DNA of 36,894 nucleotides from G039029935 sp039029935 (GTDB lineage: Bacteria; Chloroflexota; Anaerolineae; Caldilineales; Caldilineaceae). The stretch's first letter is position 1; the number at the start of each line of letters is the position of its first letter. The DNA lies in assembly GCA_039029935.1 (NCBI GenBank), contig JBCCFC010000002.1, forward strand, positions 1-36,894. Reading direction: 5' to 3'. This document shows, one piece after another, positions 14,371 to 25,100 of this stretch. A program made the position numbers and the translations under genes. The notes beneath the pieces are model-generated. The model did not search any database. It was not told the DNA's origin and saw only the letters and a list, made by a program, of their open reading frames with translations.

Positions 14371-17175
14371 TTGTATACCAACGTGACAACTGATATGCTT
14401 ATCGAGCCAGCGCTATACCATGTTCAATTCACCTTGCTGGGTTCGTTTACCATCTTGGTTGATGGCACACCCATTGCCTTGCCCAAGACCAAAGATGCCC
14501 AGCGACTACTGGCTTTTTTATTGCTCCATCCACAACAAACACATCTGCGCTCGTTTCTCATCGGGCTTTTCTGGCCGGATTCACCCGAACCAACGGCTCG
14601 CCGTCTATTGACCCGTGCGCTTGGTCATTTGCGTCATCACCCGTCGGTTGATGGGTTGATTCAGGCGGATGTCAACACCATTCTGCTCACCCTATCTGAT
14701 GAGGTTTGGGTAGACTATCATGACTTTCTAGCGTTCGTGACAGCCTATCGCCAATCAGAAACGGGGCTATCGTCAACAGGGCTATCGTCAACAGGGCTAT
14801 CATCAATATCTCAATGCGCAGACCTGACGCAGGCAGTGGCACTCTATCAGGGCGATTTGCTGCCCGGGTTCTATGATGATTGGCTGTTGCCCAAACAGCG
14901 ACAAGCAGAACTACACTACCACGATGCGCTCATGCATCTGATTGCGCTCAACAAGCAGCGGGGTCAATACCAAGCGGCCCTAGACCATGCCCTGCGGTTG
15001 TCCCAAGCCGACCCCCTCAATGAGGTAAACCAACGCGAGGTGATGCGGTTGTACATGGCCTTGGCGCAACCACAAGCTGCTCAAGAACACTATCGGGCGT
15101 ATTGTGATTACTTACACAGTGAGATGGGTGTAGACGCTGAGGAAGAGACACAGATATTATTTCAAAAGCTATGTCAATCAACGGCTGCTTGTGGCACAAA
15201 CTTATCCAACGGCACGATAACCGATAGTACCTATTTTCCCCAATCGACCCACCCATTGCCCCCCTTGGTGACAGAAAACCTTGCCACACTGCCACTCATT
15301 GGGCGTGATAGGGAGCGTCATCAACTACACCCCCATTTAAACATCCTATTTGATGATGAATCGAGTATGGACAACCCAAGGCATCAAGACAAAGGGCGTC
15401 TCATTTTGGTTGAGGGCGAAGCGGGTGTTGGCAAGACGCGGCTTGTGGAAGCGGTGACACACGATTTTGGGTGGCGTGGCGCATACGTTGTTTGGCATGA
15501 TGCCACAATTAATGCACCCAACATGCCCTATGCCCCTTACACCGCGCTGCTGGATGCAGGGCTAACTGAACTGCAAACACGTCAACTTGCCAATTTGGTC
15601 GATGCACAATGGCTTTGCGATATTGCCCCCTTGCTCCCTCACGTTGAGCAATGGTTGCCAGATGTTGAGCGTATACCTCGAACCGCATCCTTGCTGGTTG
15701 CCCAACAGCGATTTGTAGCAGCCTATGCCCAGATTCTGCGCCGATGGTCTGAGATTACGCCTCTCATCATTGTCTTTGACAATATAGACCTCTGGACGGC
15801 TGACTGTCTGTCTGTGCTGTGTGAACTGATGCGTGATGTGCAAGGGGCACGGTTGGTTATTGTAGGCATTTATTGTATGAATCGGGCGCGACACAATGAA
15901 GCCGTCTGGCAGCATATTCGACAATTGGCCGATGTCCCCGCGTTTATGCAGATGACGGTGGCTCGGTTAACGTCGCAAACAACAACACAATTGAGCCATA
16001 CGGCTTTGGGGAGTGCTGTTCCGATGCCAGCGTTTGAGTCGTATCTCTATCAAGAAACCGCTGGTAATCCCTTCTTTGTGCTTGAGTTGATGCTGGCTCT
16101 CTACCAAGAAGAACTGCTTGTGTACCGCAAAGATAACGCCTGGGAAACATCGCTGGAATCCTCATCAGAAGAGCGATTGCTTGAGGAGAGTCCGCTTCCG
16201 TTGCCCCGTTCGGTCAAGTCACTTGTGCTACAGCGGCTTTCGCTGTATGGAGTAGAAGAACGCAACATTTTGAATTGTGCCGCAATTTGGGGAATCAGTT
16301 TTGAGCTATCCCACGTTGTGGCTCTGGCAACCCTGCCCGAAACAAGGGTATTGGCGGTCCTTGCCAGTGCGGAACAGACAGGGCTGATCCACGCAGGCGA
16401 TGCAAACTACCGCTTTCAACAAAGACTTTTTCGCCATATCCTCTATGACATCATGGACCCCCAAGAGCGCGTTGTGTATCACCAACGTGCCTACCATATT
16501 TTGTGTGATGTAAATGAGTATCACGGAGAGCTGGCACTCAAACTATTGCACCATGCCATGCATGGCGAGCTTTGGGCCAAAGCCGTCAACCATGCCATTG
16601 CTTCGGCGCAGGCATCCAAAGACATTTATGCCTATCAAACCGCGTACGCTTATCTGACCAAAGCCGCTGAATTGCTTCATGCCCATAGGCCCTTTTCATG
16701 TGAACAGCAAACACAACTCATGCAGGATATTTTGACAGAACAAGAATCATTATCGGTCATGCTCTCGCCTGAATCGCCAACATCAACAGCGTTGAGACAG
16801 TCTATGCCGCAAAACACCACACAACATAAGAACTCATCAGCACAAGATGACACAGAAGATATACAGACAACCACCGTTCTCTTGGCAAAAGAGAGCGCAC
16901 CGTCATTTGGGCGTCCATTGCGACCGGATGAGCTGGTGGCGGTGGTTTGGACCTTGTGCCACCCCGATGATGAAATTATTGGACTGATTCAGGGCAAGAG
17001 GCGTCTGCGCCATTACCGCTTGATTCGTTTGGTGACGGAGGCGCAGACGCAGAAGGCAGTGCCAACCGTTGCGCAACTTGCTGCCGCCCTAGACGTGAGC
17101 AATAAAACCATCCATCGTGATCTACAGCAATTGCGCAAAGAAGATATTGTGTTGATCACGCGTGGGACGCAGTGA
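14371..17175 (+). CDS. BTAD/AAA ATPase transcriptional activator with C-terminal helix-turn-helix
   Basis: Protein of about 934 aa. The N-terminus (VQFTLLGSFTILVDGTPIALPKTKDAQRLLAFLLLHP) is an OmpR-like winged helix of the SARP type, followed by a BTAD TPR-like domain. The ATPase has Walker A GEAGVGKTR (encoded near 15417) and Walker B LIIVFDNID (near 15765). The middle is a TPR-like helical region. The last 90 residues hold a second winged helix (TVAQLAAALDVSNKTIHRDLQQLRKEDIVLI), like DeoR/HTH_11. The frame is open from 14266; the TTG at 14371 follows AGAGGAG, and the ATG at 14395 is the alternative. Three GLSST repeats sit in the BTAD region. Its target is unknown. Confidence 0.85.
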   Translation: MYTNVTTDMLIEPALYHVQFTLLGSFTILVDGTPIALPKTKDAQRLLAFLLLHPQQTHLRSFLIGLFWPDSPEPTARRLLTRALGHLRHHPSVDGLIQADVNTILLTLSDEVWVDYHDFLAFVTAYRQSETGLSSTGLSSTGLSSISQCADLTQAVALYQGDLLPGFYDDWLLPKQRQAELHYHDALMHLIALNKQRGQYQAALDHALRLSQADPLNEVNQREVMRLYMALAQPQAAQEHYRAYCDYLHSEMGVDAEEETQILFQKLCQSTAACGTNLSNGTITDSTYFPQSTHPLPPLVTENLATLPLIGRDRERHQLHPHLNILFDDESSMDNPRHQDKGRLILVEGEAGVGKTRLVEAVTHDFGWRGAYVVWHDATINAPNMPYAPYTALLDAGLTELQTRQLANLVDAQWLCDIAPLLPHVEQWLPDVERIPRTASLLVAQQRFVAAYAQILRRWSEITPLIIVFDNIDLWTADCLSVLCELMRDVQGARLVIVGIYCMNRARHNEAVWQHIRQLADVPAFMQMTVARLTSQTTTQLSHTALGSAVPMPAFESYLYQETAGNPFFVLELMLALYQEELLVYRKDNAWETSLESSSEERLLEESPLPLPRSVKSLVLQRLSLYGVEERNILNCAAIWGISFELSHVVALATLPETRVLAVLASAEQTGLIHAGDANYRFQQRLFRHILYDIMDPQERVVYHQRAYHILCDVNEYHGELALKLLHHAMHGELWAKAVNHAIASAQASKDIYAYQTAYAYLTKAAELLHAHRPFSCEQQTQLMQDILTEQESLSVMLSPESPTSTALRQSMPQNTTQHKNSSAQDDTEDIQTTTVLLAKESAPSFGRPLRPDELVAVVWTLCHPDDEIIGLIQGKRRLRHYRLIRLVTEAQTQKAVPTVAQLAAALDVSNKTIHRDLQQLRKEDIVLITRGTQ
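14764..14808 (+). repeat. 15-bp in-frame tandem repeat, three units
   Basis: GGGCTATCGTCAACA is repeated at 14764-14778, 14779-14793 and, with two changes, 14794-14808. It encodes GLSST three times in a loop of the regulator's BTAD region. Because the unit is a multiple of three, copy-number change would alter loop length without breaking the frame. Confidence 0.85.
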
Positions 17176-17430
17176 GGGTGAAACACAAACAGTGGCATGA
17201 TTGATGCGGATTTAGGGACGCAGTGATTGCACTCAACACAATCAGCGAATCCCCAAATCCGCACCGCTAACCATTCACCTCATACCATTCACCTCGTAAC
17301 CTGTACTCGAACCACTGGTGGAAGGCATAAAGATCATGGGAGACACTAAATCATTTGCGCCCACCACCTAGCAGTTCGGTTAGAATACACAACGATAGAT
17401 TTGTCTATCAATGAATCATCTCCTCTCTCT
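17176..17430. other. Convergent intergenic region with GCGGATT inverted repeat
   Basis: 255 bp between the stops of the regulator and the secreted protease. TGCGGATTTAGGGA (17205-17218) pairs with TCCCCAAATCCGCA (17250-17263) at 13 of 14 positions around a 31-nt loop. A 14-bp tandem pair ACCATTCACCTC.. lies at 17270-17297. The inverted repeat may terminate or separate the converging transcripts; no gene is seen. Confidence 0.55.
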
Positions 17431-20400
17431 TTAGCGTGTAATCAACGGCATAAAGATACGGCGTTCCTGTATGCCTGGCTCATCTTCTGTCTGCAACCCT
17501 GTTGGTTCAGATGGAATAAAGAGATTATTCTCAAGGTTAGCTGTAACCCTTAACAACTCATTGTTATTCTCATCATTGACGACCAGTACAAAGGAGTCAT
17601 CCGGCACTACCACACCTTCGCCGCCAGCAGGCGGTGCGACAACATCAAGTGCGACAGGCAAGATTATCGGACCTGTGTTTAGTGGTCCTTCAATGATAAG
17701 CTGCCCAGCAGATGCAGCCTGTGAACCTGTTGAAGACCGTAGACTTGTTGGTGGCGGACTTACAATCGTGTAGTTGTCCACGCCAAATAGCTCATCCAAG
17801 TGCTCTGTAATCGCCACAAGATTCACTGTAAACGCGGTTTCGTCAAACGCAACAGCATAGACGACAACATCCGCTTCAGTTGTACTGTCAAATGTGAAAC
17901 GTAGAATAATGGTTTCACCAGCCAACACGACAATTTCATCATTTGGTCCTACTCCATTATTGTTTGTTTCAATGGTGACAGGTGAGGCACCGATAGGTTG
18001 AACATCGGAAGCAGGCGGTGCAGGCGTCTCAGTCGGCACAGGTGTCTCTGTCGGCACAGGCGTCTCTGTTAGCGTCGGTGTCGCCGTTGGGACAGGTGTC
18101 TCAGTCGATGTCACCGTTGGCGTAGCTGTAGCTGTTGGAGCAGAAGTCTCAGTCGATGTCGCCGTTGGGACAGGTGTCTCAGTCGATGTCACCGTTGGGA
18201 TAGGTGTCTCAGTCGATGTCACCGTTGGGATAGGTGTCTCAGTCGATGTCACCGTTGGGATAGGTGTCTCAGTCGATGTCACCGTTGGCGTAGCTGTAGC
18301 TGTTGGGACAGAGGTCTCTGTTGATGTCGCCGTTGGCGTAGCTGTAGATGTGGCCGTTGGCACAGAAGTCTCTGTCGATGTCGCCGTTGGTGTAGCTGTA
18401 GACGTGGCCGTTGGCACAGAAGTCTCTGTTGATGTTGCCGTTGGCGTAGGTGTACTCGTTGGTGTTGGGAAGTTATTATCAACGATGGTTCCAATTGCAT
18501 CACCGTCCTGAAGAGTTGCCCCTGATACATTCGTCAACACAAACTTAAAGGTACGATTGCCTTGTGCGATGCTTAAATTCTCAACTGGGACGGACACACT
18601 GGAGCTAGTTGCTCCGGCTGGAATATTAATAACACCATTTTTGGTGGTGTAATGCTCCCCTGTTAAAGCAGATATATTTTCTGTTGCGTAATTAACAACA
18701 ATCTCTCTCTCGGATGGATTTGACAATCGGATAATAAAGGTTAACACCTCGCTTGTTTCATTGGCAGATACATCGCTAACTGATAGTGTTGTATGATCGT
18801 TATCTATAATTGTTCCGACTGCAGAAGCATCAGAGATGGGTACATTTGTTGCATTGCTTAAGTTAAGCAAAAAAGTTTCGTTATCCTCATCAAGATTATC
18901 ATTCACAATTGAAATCGCAATCTCTGTACTGGTTACACCAGCAGAGATTGTGACAGTTCCTGATGTGGTCACAAAATCACTGCTGTCGACAGCACTAACC
19001 GGGGCATTCAGTACAGTTTGATAGTCAACAGTGACAGCTTGCGTCATGGCATTTGAAAGTGTTAGACGAAAGTTCAAAACGCCATCACCTTCATTCGCTG
19101 AAGCATCTTCAATCGTAATTGCCCCTGATTCTACCGTTGCCACCAATGCGTCACTGGTTAATTGCGGTCCTACACTGACCTCATACAATCCACCGGACGC
19201 ACTATTATCAGCATCAGAGACTTCTGCATAAATTGTATTGCCTACGGGTACATTGCTGACTGCAACCGAAAGATATTCATCTGTCTCTGAGCCTAAACTT
19301 ACATCAGCTAACACACTGGACATGTCGATATCAAAAATTCGGAGACGTGGTTTCATACCGAGTGCTAAACCCGTAATACGTACATTGAATGTATTATCAC
19401 TGGGAATCGTAAAGCCAAATACATCTTTATCACCCGCAGAATCAATTTTACCCGAGTAAGATGTATTATCCGTGGTGATTGTATGTGCATCCGCTGTCGT
19501 GTCATTATAATCATCAGGAGCGACATTGCTGACAGAAAGTTGAATCGCATCTGAAACTGAAAAATTCTGATCAACCAATTTTGGGTCTGGTAATGGTACT
19601 GGTTCGCCATTTTCACCAACGGCGGGTGCAAACGCATCTAAGACAAACTTAGCATTATTTGCCGTATTGTCGAAACGAACTTCAACCTCATAAACCCCTC
19701 CTTCTTGGTATGCCACAATCGCCGAATAGAGTCCATCTCCAGCAACTGCATCCGGTGCGTTACCATCATCCGTAAAGGTCACATCAACAGTAGAACCGTC
19801 GGGTAGGGTAACAGTTGCCTGAACACTCATGTCGATAATCGTCAACTCTTGATGGACAAATGCGATCAAAAGGATCGGATCGGGATATGAAATATTTTGC
19901 CCCAATATTGAGCTGATTTGAACATTAAAAGACTGCTGTGTTGAACGGGCTGTAGTCGTTTCCCATACAATATTGAGCGCACTACGTGCCGTGCTTAATG
20001 ACTCAAGTGAAGAATTTTCATTGGCGACTGGTGCTACCTCTGCTAGCTCTGTATGTGCTAACCGAATGGGCAGCGAGCGGCGTAGACCAGTCCGTGGATC
20101 ATCTGAAACGGGGCGTACAAGCGTTTCCCAACCGCTGGCCTCATAGACACGATGTTGCGCATTTTTTTTGGTGTTATTCTTTGCAATTGAAAAATTGAGC
20201 CAGTTAAAGTTACCATTCAAGGCATTCCATTGGCTGTTCATAATCGAGTTCGTTACACCTGTATCGGTCGAATGCGGAAAATAGAAGATATGATCATAGC
20301 TTGGTGAACCGACATATTCGTCATACAGAGAGTAATAATAATGACCCCATTCGTGGGCGAGCGTATATCCTCCTCCTTTGAGGCGTGAGTCATTCGTGAA

Positions 20401-21690
20401 GAAACTATAGTCATTTCCCGGACCACTGCCATCCTTGAATATATCACACATATTTACATGTAAACCGTCTATACCATAACCAGAAACATTGGCACTTGGA
20501 TGACATTTCTCAACCCACACAACATCTGCAGTATTAGATTTCGCACCAGAGGGATAAAAGGTGACTTTGCCGATCTTATTTGCGCCATTAGAGGCTTCAT
20601 AAATAGCATCAGCCATATACTCAACGATTTTTTCGTAAGAAATGCGTTGCGTAGTAGTAATTGGGTTATTGTAAAGTGAGATATCAAAATCAATTGTTAC
20701 AACATTCCGAGTCGAACCTAGAAAGACAGAAGCAAAGAGAATATTATCGTCATCAGATGGATTTCTTGTGTTAATTGTGACGGATGTATCTCCATCGTTT
20801 ACAAATGGAATTAAATTGTACAGTTCGTCATCACTATGTTGGTTTGTTGGTGTAGCATTCGGGTCTACTGGATTATCGTTACTATCACCAATCCCACCAA
20901 CGGTGATTAATGCACCATTTGCACTTGTGCCATCATCTTCACCACCAGATGAGGATGTCAGCACAGTGCCATTAACATCCACAACACTATACTGGGCAGG
21001 GAATCCACAGCCAGACCCTCCTTGACAGCCATACGATATACCTAGACTGTAGTCAAGAATGAGATTAGGATCATTCTTATCAACTGGTGAACCAAAATCA
21101 AGAACAAAGCTATCCCCATTTACATTCTGTGCACCAAAGTAAAGCAAGACTGTGTTATTTGTTTTTTGATTTGGATCATCAAAAATGACAGCTAAAATCT
21201 CACCATCCGTATTAGCTGTATTCGATTCTTCAATCGTAAGGTTAACCAACCCTGCCGGAGCAGCATCAATCGTTGACTTTACAATAGCAGTGACATCAGC
21301 CCAATAGTTGTAGGACTGAATACTGCTGGCAATTTCCCTCTCCCAAATTACACTATTCCCTTGGAGTTTTACATCACCCGTGTTTAAACGATGACTTGTA
21401 AACCCTGTGGTTGCAGCCATCAAATAGGCTTTGCGCACAGTTGCACTGATCGGTTTATTCACTTGAATCGTACCAGAGGTACTTAACGTGCCTAACGCAT
21501 CCATTGATAAGCTAATCTGCCCAAATTCATTAACAACCTGTGTAAGTGACTGTGCTTCCACTGCACGGCTTGCTCTGGTTTTAGGTAGCCCGTCGTTTGA
21601 GTGTGCAGCCATTGGCGTTATGTCAGCAAAAAAGCAGAACAGAATTATGGGAATACCTATTAAAAATTTTTTCAGTAGTTGATGATTCAT
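17431..21690 (-). CDS. Secreted multidomain zincin-like protease with Calx-beta domains
   Basis: Protein of 1419 aa. A signal peptide (about 1-30, ending near MAAHS) directs export. HEWGH at 446-450 followed by YDEY (456-459) forms a zinc protease motif like the CLCA N-terminal hydrolase (HEWAH...FDEY). Later parts are a beta-sandwich (about 620-690), a PPC-type domain (about 724-794), two Calx-beta domains (about 857-965 and 966-1069), a Pro/Thr linker (about 1074-1229) and a cohesin-like C-terminal domain. The last residues, RRIFMPLITR, resemble the tail of the giant neighbour. The ATG has AAAGGAG 7 nt upstream. Cell-surface proteolysis is inferred; the substrate is unknown. Confidence 0.88.
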   Translation of the reverse strand: MNHQLLKKFLIGIPIILFCFFADITPMAAHSNDGLPKTRASRAVEAQSLTQVVNEFGQISLSMDALGTLSTSGTIQVNKPISATVRKAYLMAATTGFTSHRLNTGDVKLQGNSVIWEREIASSIQSYNYWADVTAIVKSTIDAAPAGLVNLTIEESNTANTDGEILAVIFDDPNQKTNNTVLLYFGAQNVNGDSFVLDFGSPVDKNDPNLILDYSLGISYGCQGGSGCGFPAQYSVVDVNGTVLTSSSGGEDDGTSANGALITVGGIGDSNDNPVDPNATPTNQHSDDELYNLIPFVNDGDTSVTINTRNPSDDDNILFASVFLGSTRNVVTIDFDISLYNNPITTTQRISYEKIVEYMADAIYEASNGANKIGKVTFYPSGAKSNTADVVWVEKCHPSANVSGYGIDGLHVNMCDIFKDGSGPGNDYSFFTNDSRLKGGGYTLAHEWGHYYYSLYDEYVGSPSYDHIFYFPHSTDTGVTNSIMNSQWNALNGNFNWLNFSIAKNNTKKNAQHRVYEASGWETLVRPVSDDPRTGLRRSLPIRLAHTELAEVAPVANENSSLESLSTARSALNIVWETTTARSTQQSFNVQISSILGQNISYPDPILLIAFVHQELTIIDMSVQATVTLPDGSTVDVTFTDDGNAPDAVAGDGLYSAIVAYQEGGVYEVEVRFDNTANNAKFVLDAFAPAVGENGEPVPLPDPKLVDQNFSVSDAIQLSVSNVAPDDYNDTTADAHTITTDNTSYSGKIDSAGDKDVFGFTIPSDNTFNVRITGLALGMKPRLRIFDIDMSSVLADVSLGSETDEYLSVAVSNVPVGNTIYAEVSDADNSASGGLYEVSVGPQLTSDALVATVESGAITIEDASANEGDGVLNFRLTLSNAMTQAVTVDYQTVLNAPVSAVDSSDFVTTSGTVTISAGVTSTEIAISIVNDNLDEDNETFLLNLSNATNVPISDASAVGTIIDNDHTTLSVSDVSANETSEVLTFIIRLSNPSEREIVVNYATENISALTGEHYTTKNGVINIPAGATSSSVSVPVENLSIAQGNRTFKFVLTNVSGATLQDGDAIGTIVDNNFPTPTSTPTPTATSTETSVPTATSTATPTATSTETSVPTATSTATPTATSTETSVPTATATPTVTSTETPIPTVTSTETPIPTVTSTETPIPTVTSTETPVPTATSTETSAPTATATPTVTSTETPVPTATPTLTETPVPTETPVPTETPAPPASDVQPIGASPVTIETNNNGVGPNDEIVVLAGETIILRFTFDSTTEADVVVYAVAFDETAFTVNLVAITEHLDELFGVDNYTIVSPPPTSLRSSTGSQAASAGQLIIEGPLNTGPIILPVALDVVAPPAGGEGVVVPDDSFVLVVNDENNNELLRVTANLENNLFIPSEPTGLQTEDEPGIQERRIFMPLITR
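18151..18290 (-). repeat. 30-bp tandem repeat in the Pro/Thr linker
   Basis: Units 18181-18210, 18211-18240 and 18241-18270 are identical over 30 bp, with diverged partial units on both sides out to about 18470. Each codes for a PTVTSTETPI-type decapeptide. The unit is a multiple of three, so slippage would lengthen or shorten the linker in frame. Confidence 0.9.
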
Positions 21691-22191
21691 CTAATACTCC
21701 TTTGTGAAGATAAGATAGTAAACTGTAAGATACGTTGAAATGATATGCTCAAATCAAAAAGGCCACAGCTTCCATCAAAAAAGCTGTGGCCTTCATACGC
21801 CAAAATAATCCATTTTCACAAAGGGAAAGGGTACTACATATCAAAACCACACACTCATCCATTGGAAGCGCATGTCACAAAAGCTACCAACCAACAAAAA
21901 TTACAACGAATTAGAAAATAAATTACAATAGCAAGATGGACAGTGGGTCTGTCAAGCTCAACGATGCATCAATGCATTTGCTGCCGCATTCATTCACTAT
22001 TCTGCTCAATTTATAATTGTTAGATGAATAGTTTGTTTATTTGATTTGATAGTATATATCGGTGATGATAACAGTCATCGGATACTACTGATGGTGAGTA
22101 TAATCTATTTATTTATGCCTGTCAAATTTGGATTACGCCAAAATACGTAGATGCAAAGGTGACATATGACTTTAACCCTACGACGTTTATA
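21691..22191. other. Intergenic region between giant gene and protease gene
   Basis: 501 bp, A/T-rich. Apart from the 13-bp hairpin at 21759-21793 I see no gene, tRNA or convincing promoter. The stretch from about 21900 to 22190 looks like a long 3' untranslated region of the giant gene. The protease gene's own start signals lie within the 68 bp to the left of the hairpin. Confidence 0.6.
21754..21793 (-). terminator. Intrinsic terminator downstream of the giant gene
   Basis: AAGGCCACAGCTT (21759-21771) and AAGCTGTGGCCTT (21781-21793) form a perfect 13-bp stem with a 9-nt loop. Read on the minus strand, the stem is followed by TTTTTGATTT, a fair U-run. It would stop transcripts from the giant gene about 400 nt after its stop codon and isolate the protease gene. 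No U-run is present on the plus strand. Confidence 0.75.
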
Positions 22192-25100
22192 CTATCGCAT
22201 TATTACAGGCAAATACCCCCAATCCACCGCCACAAACGGCGGCTCTTCTGGAATCACCGCCAATGCACTACCATACATCAACGGCAGATAAATCACATCG
22301 GTCGGTTTGACCACAAGGATACGCACAAAGGCATACTCAATTACCGTTGCGCGACTGCTTGACACTGACGAGACCACCAGCACATCCACGTCACCGACCT
22401 GTGCGTCGGCGGGTGCTTCGATGGTCACGGTGTCGCTGATGGTTTGGTAGGCGGCCAAACGCACGCTGTCTGGCAGATGAGTCAGGTCCCAGCTAAGGGT
22501 ATCGACCCAGCCAAGCAGGTAGGTATCATCAACCGTGCCTTGGTTGAAGAAGCTGACGGGCAGGTTGATGCGACCACCGGGGATGATGGTGAAGGTCTCT
22601 GGTGCGTCGATGGCGAGACCGGGATAGAGTGTGCCGTCGCCCAGGGTGAGATCGCCAACTGTGATGTTGGAGCCAAAGAGTGCGGCCAGTGTTGTCTCAT
22701 CGGCAGGGTTGACGTTGTTGGCAAAGAGGGCGATCAATCCGCCAATGGTCAGACCGCTATTGCCACCAGAGCCGTTGCCCGACAGGTCGATTGCGCCACC
22801 ATTGCCGTCACCGATGCCATCACCGTCAACATCTTCGCCACCCGCACCGACCGCAATGAGTAGGTCGCCAATGGTTTGGATAGCACCCGCGCCTAGACCG
22901 CTGAGGTTGAGCAGACCGCCTGCGCCGGGATCACCTGCGCCGTCGCCCACAAGCAGAGCCAAGTTATCGGCATTGAGCAGCGTTTCGAGACCAGAGAGGT
23001 CGATGCCTTCACCCGCACTGAGCGTGACATCACCGCTGTCGCCACCAGAGCCGTCATCGGCAATGCCAACACCCAGCCCGTCGGCAATGCCATCGCCGTT
23101 GCTGTCAGCGTTGCCGCCATCCCCATCGGCGTTGTCATCGGTTGCCCCCCCATCGGCGGCACCATCGGTGGGAGGTGGGCCAGCACTGCCAGAGCCTGTG
23201 CCACCGTCACCACCACTGACTTGACCACCACCAAGGTTCATCGCGCCTGCTGCGGCCATGTCTACGTCACCACCATCACCGCCATTTTGTGGGGGATCGA
23301 CGGGTGGGTCAAGCGGTGGATCGACGCCAAAGCCATTGCCACCATCACCCGCAACGATTGCACCGCCATTGCTCAGATCGCCACCCGTGTCGCCACCGCC
23401 AAGTGCAGAGACAGAGACATTACCCCCGTCGCCACCGCCATCGTCGGCAATGCCATCCGAGCCACCTGTGTTGCCGTTGCCAGCATCGCCCTCGCCCCCC
23501 CCGCTGAGGGCATCGTCGCTGCCGTTGTCGTCGCCATTGTCGCCTGGGCTGTCACCCATGCCATCATCGGCACTATCATAGCCATCACCGCTGTTGTTGC
23601 CATTGCCATCGCCATCGTCACCCGTCGAGTTGCCACCATCACCCGCACTGATGACACCCGTGTCGCCGTTGTTGACATCACCTGCGCTGACATCGGCATC
23701 ACCACCATCACCACCACCATCAACGCCATCACCACCGTTGCCAGCGGAGATTGTGCCGTCGTTATTGACAGTGTTGTCGGGTGGATCAGCAGCAGGCGGC
23801 ACATCGGTGACGGTGATTGAACCGCCATCGCCACCATCGCCAGTAGGGTCGGTATCGTCAATCGCCGCCTGTCCATTGCCCGCGCTGATCAACGCACCAA
23901 GCAGGTTGTTGAGTAGCTGTGCGGCCACCAGTGCATCGCCACCGCTACCGCCATCACCGCCGCCATTACCCGCACGGACAATGTTGGCGTTGAGCAGTTC
24001 TTCGGCCGCAACTTCAATGGGACCACCGTCACCGCCATTACCAAAGCCCTGATCACCTTCCTCGACACCGGAACCATCACCACCGCCATCACCTGCGCGG
24101 ATAACACCTGCTTCACCATTGTCGATTGTGCCTTCAAGTGCGCTGACCGTCGCAGGACCACCATCACCCGCAGGTTTGCCATCGGCGTCGGAGCCATCAT
24201 CGCCACCATCACCCGCACGGATAGTGCCTTCGTTGGTGAGGTCAGCCGTGGGTGGATCCCCTGGCCCCCCATTTGTATCCTCAACCGTCAGGTCAAGCGC
24301 ACCGCCATCGCCATTGCCCGCACCACCGTCACCCGCTTGGATGATAGATGTGGTGAGGATGTTGATGATGGTTTCTGTCAGCATCGTCAGCGCACCACCT
24401 GTGCCGCCACCAAGCAGTTCATCGAGTGGGCTACCATCCAGCGGACCATCGTTAGGATTGGTGTCGTCACCACCGTGTCCCGCGCGGATGACACCGGAGT
24501 TTTCGATATCGGCTTCGGGTAGATCGTCAGCGGGAACCAACGTACCTGTGCCAGTGCCATCATCAGCGGTATCGGTGGTGACAGGTGGATTTGCGGGATC
24601 ACCGCCCTGATCGACAGGCAGGCCATCATCCAGCACAGTCACGTCAATCGGACCACCATCACCGCCACCATTGCCATCGGCACCATCGCCACCACGAATC
24701 ACACCATCGGGACCATTGGCGATTTCATCAGCCGTAATCGCTGCCGCACCACCATCACCACCAGTGACAGGTGGGTCGGTGTCTGCACCGCCATCGTTGC
24801 CGCCATCCGCCGGGTCTTCGTTGTCGGTCGTGTTGTTGTCGGGGCCGCCATCGCCTGCACGGATTGTGCCATCGTTGGCAATACCGCCAATGCCGTCATT
24901 GGGACTCGCTTCGGATGCGAGGACTGCGGGGTCATTTTCGGTGTCCCCCAAGCCATCGCCATCCAAATCAGGACCACCATCGACTGCCAACACAGAGATG
25001 GGTCCACCATCACCACCGCCATCACCGCCGTTACCTGCACGGATTGTGCCGACAGGCTCTTCTGCGACAAGTGCAGGGCTGGCATCATTGTTGTCAATCA

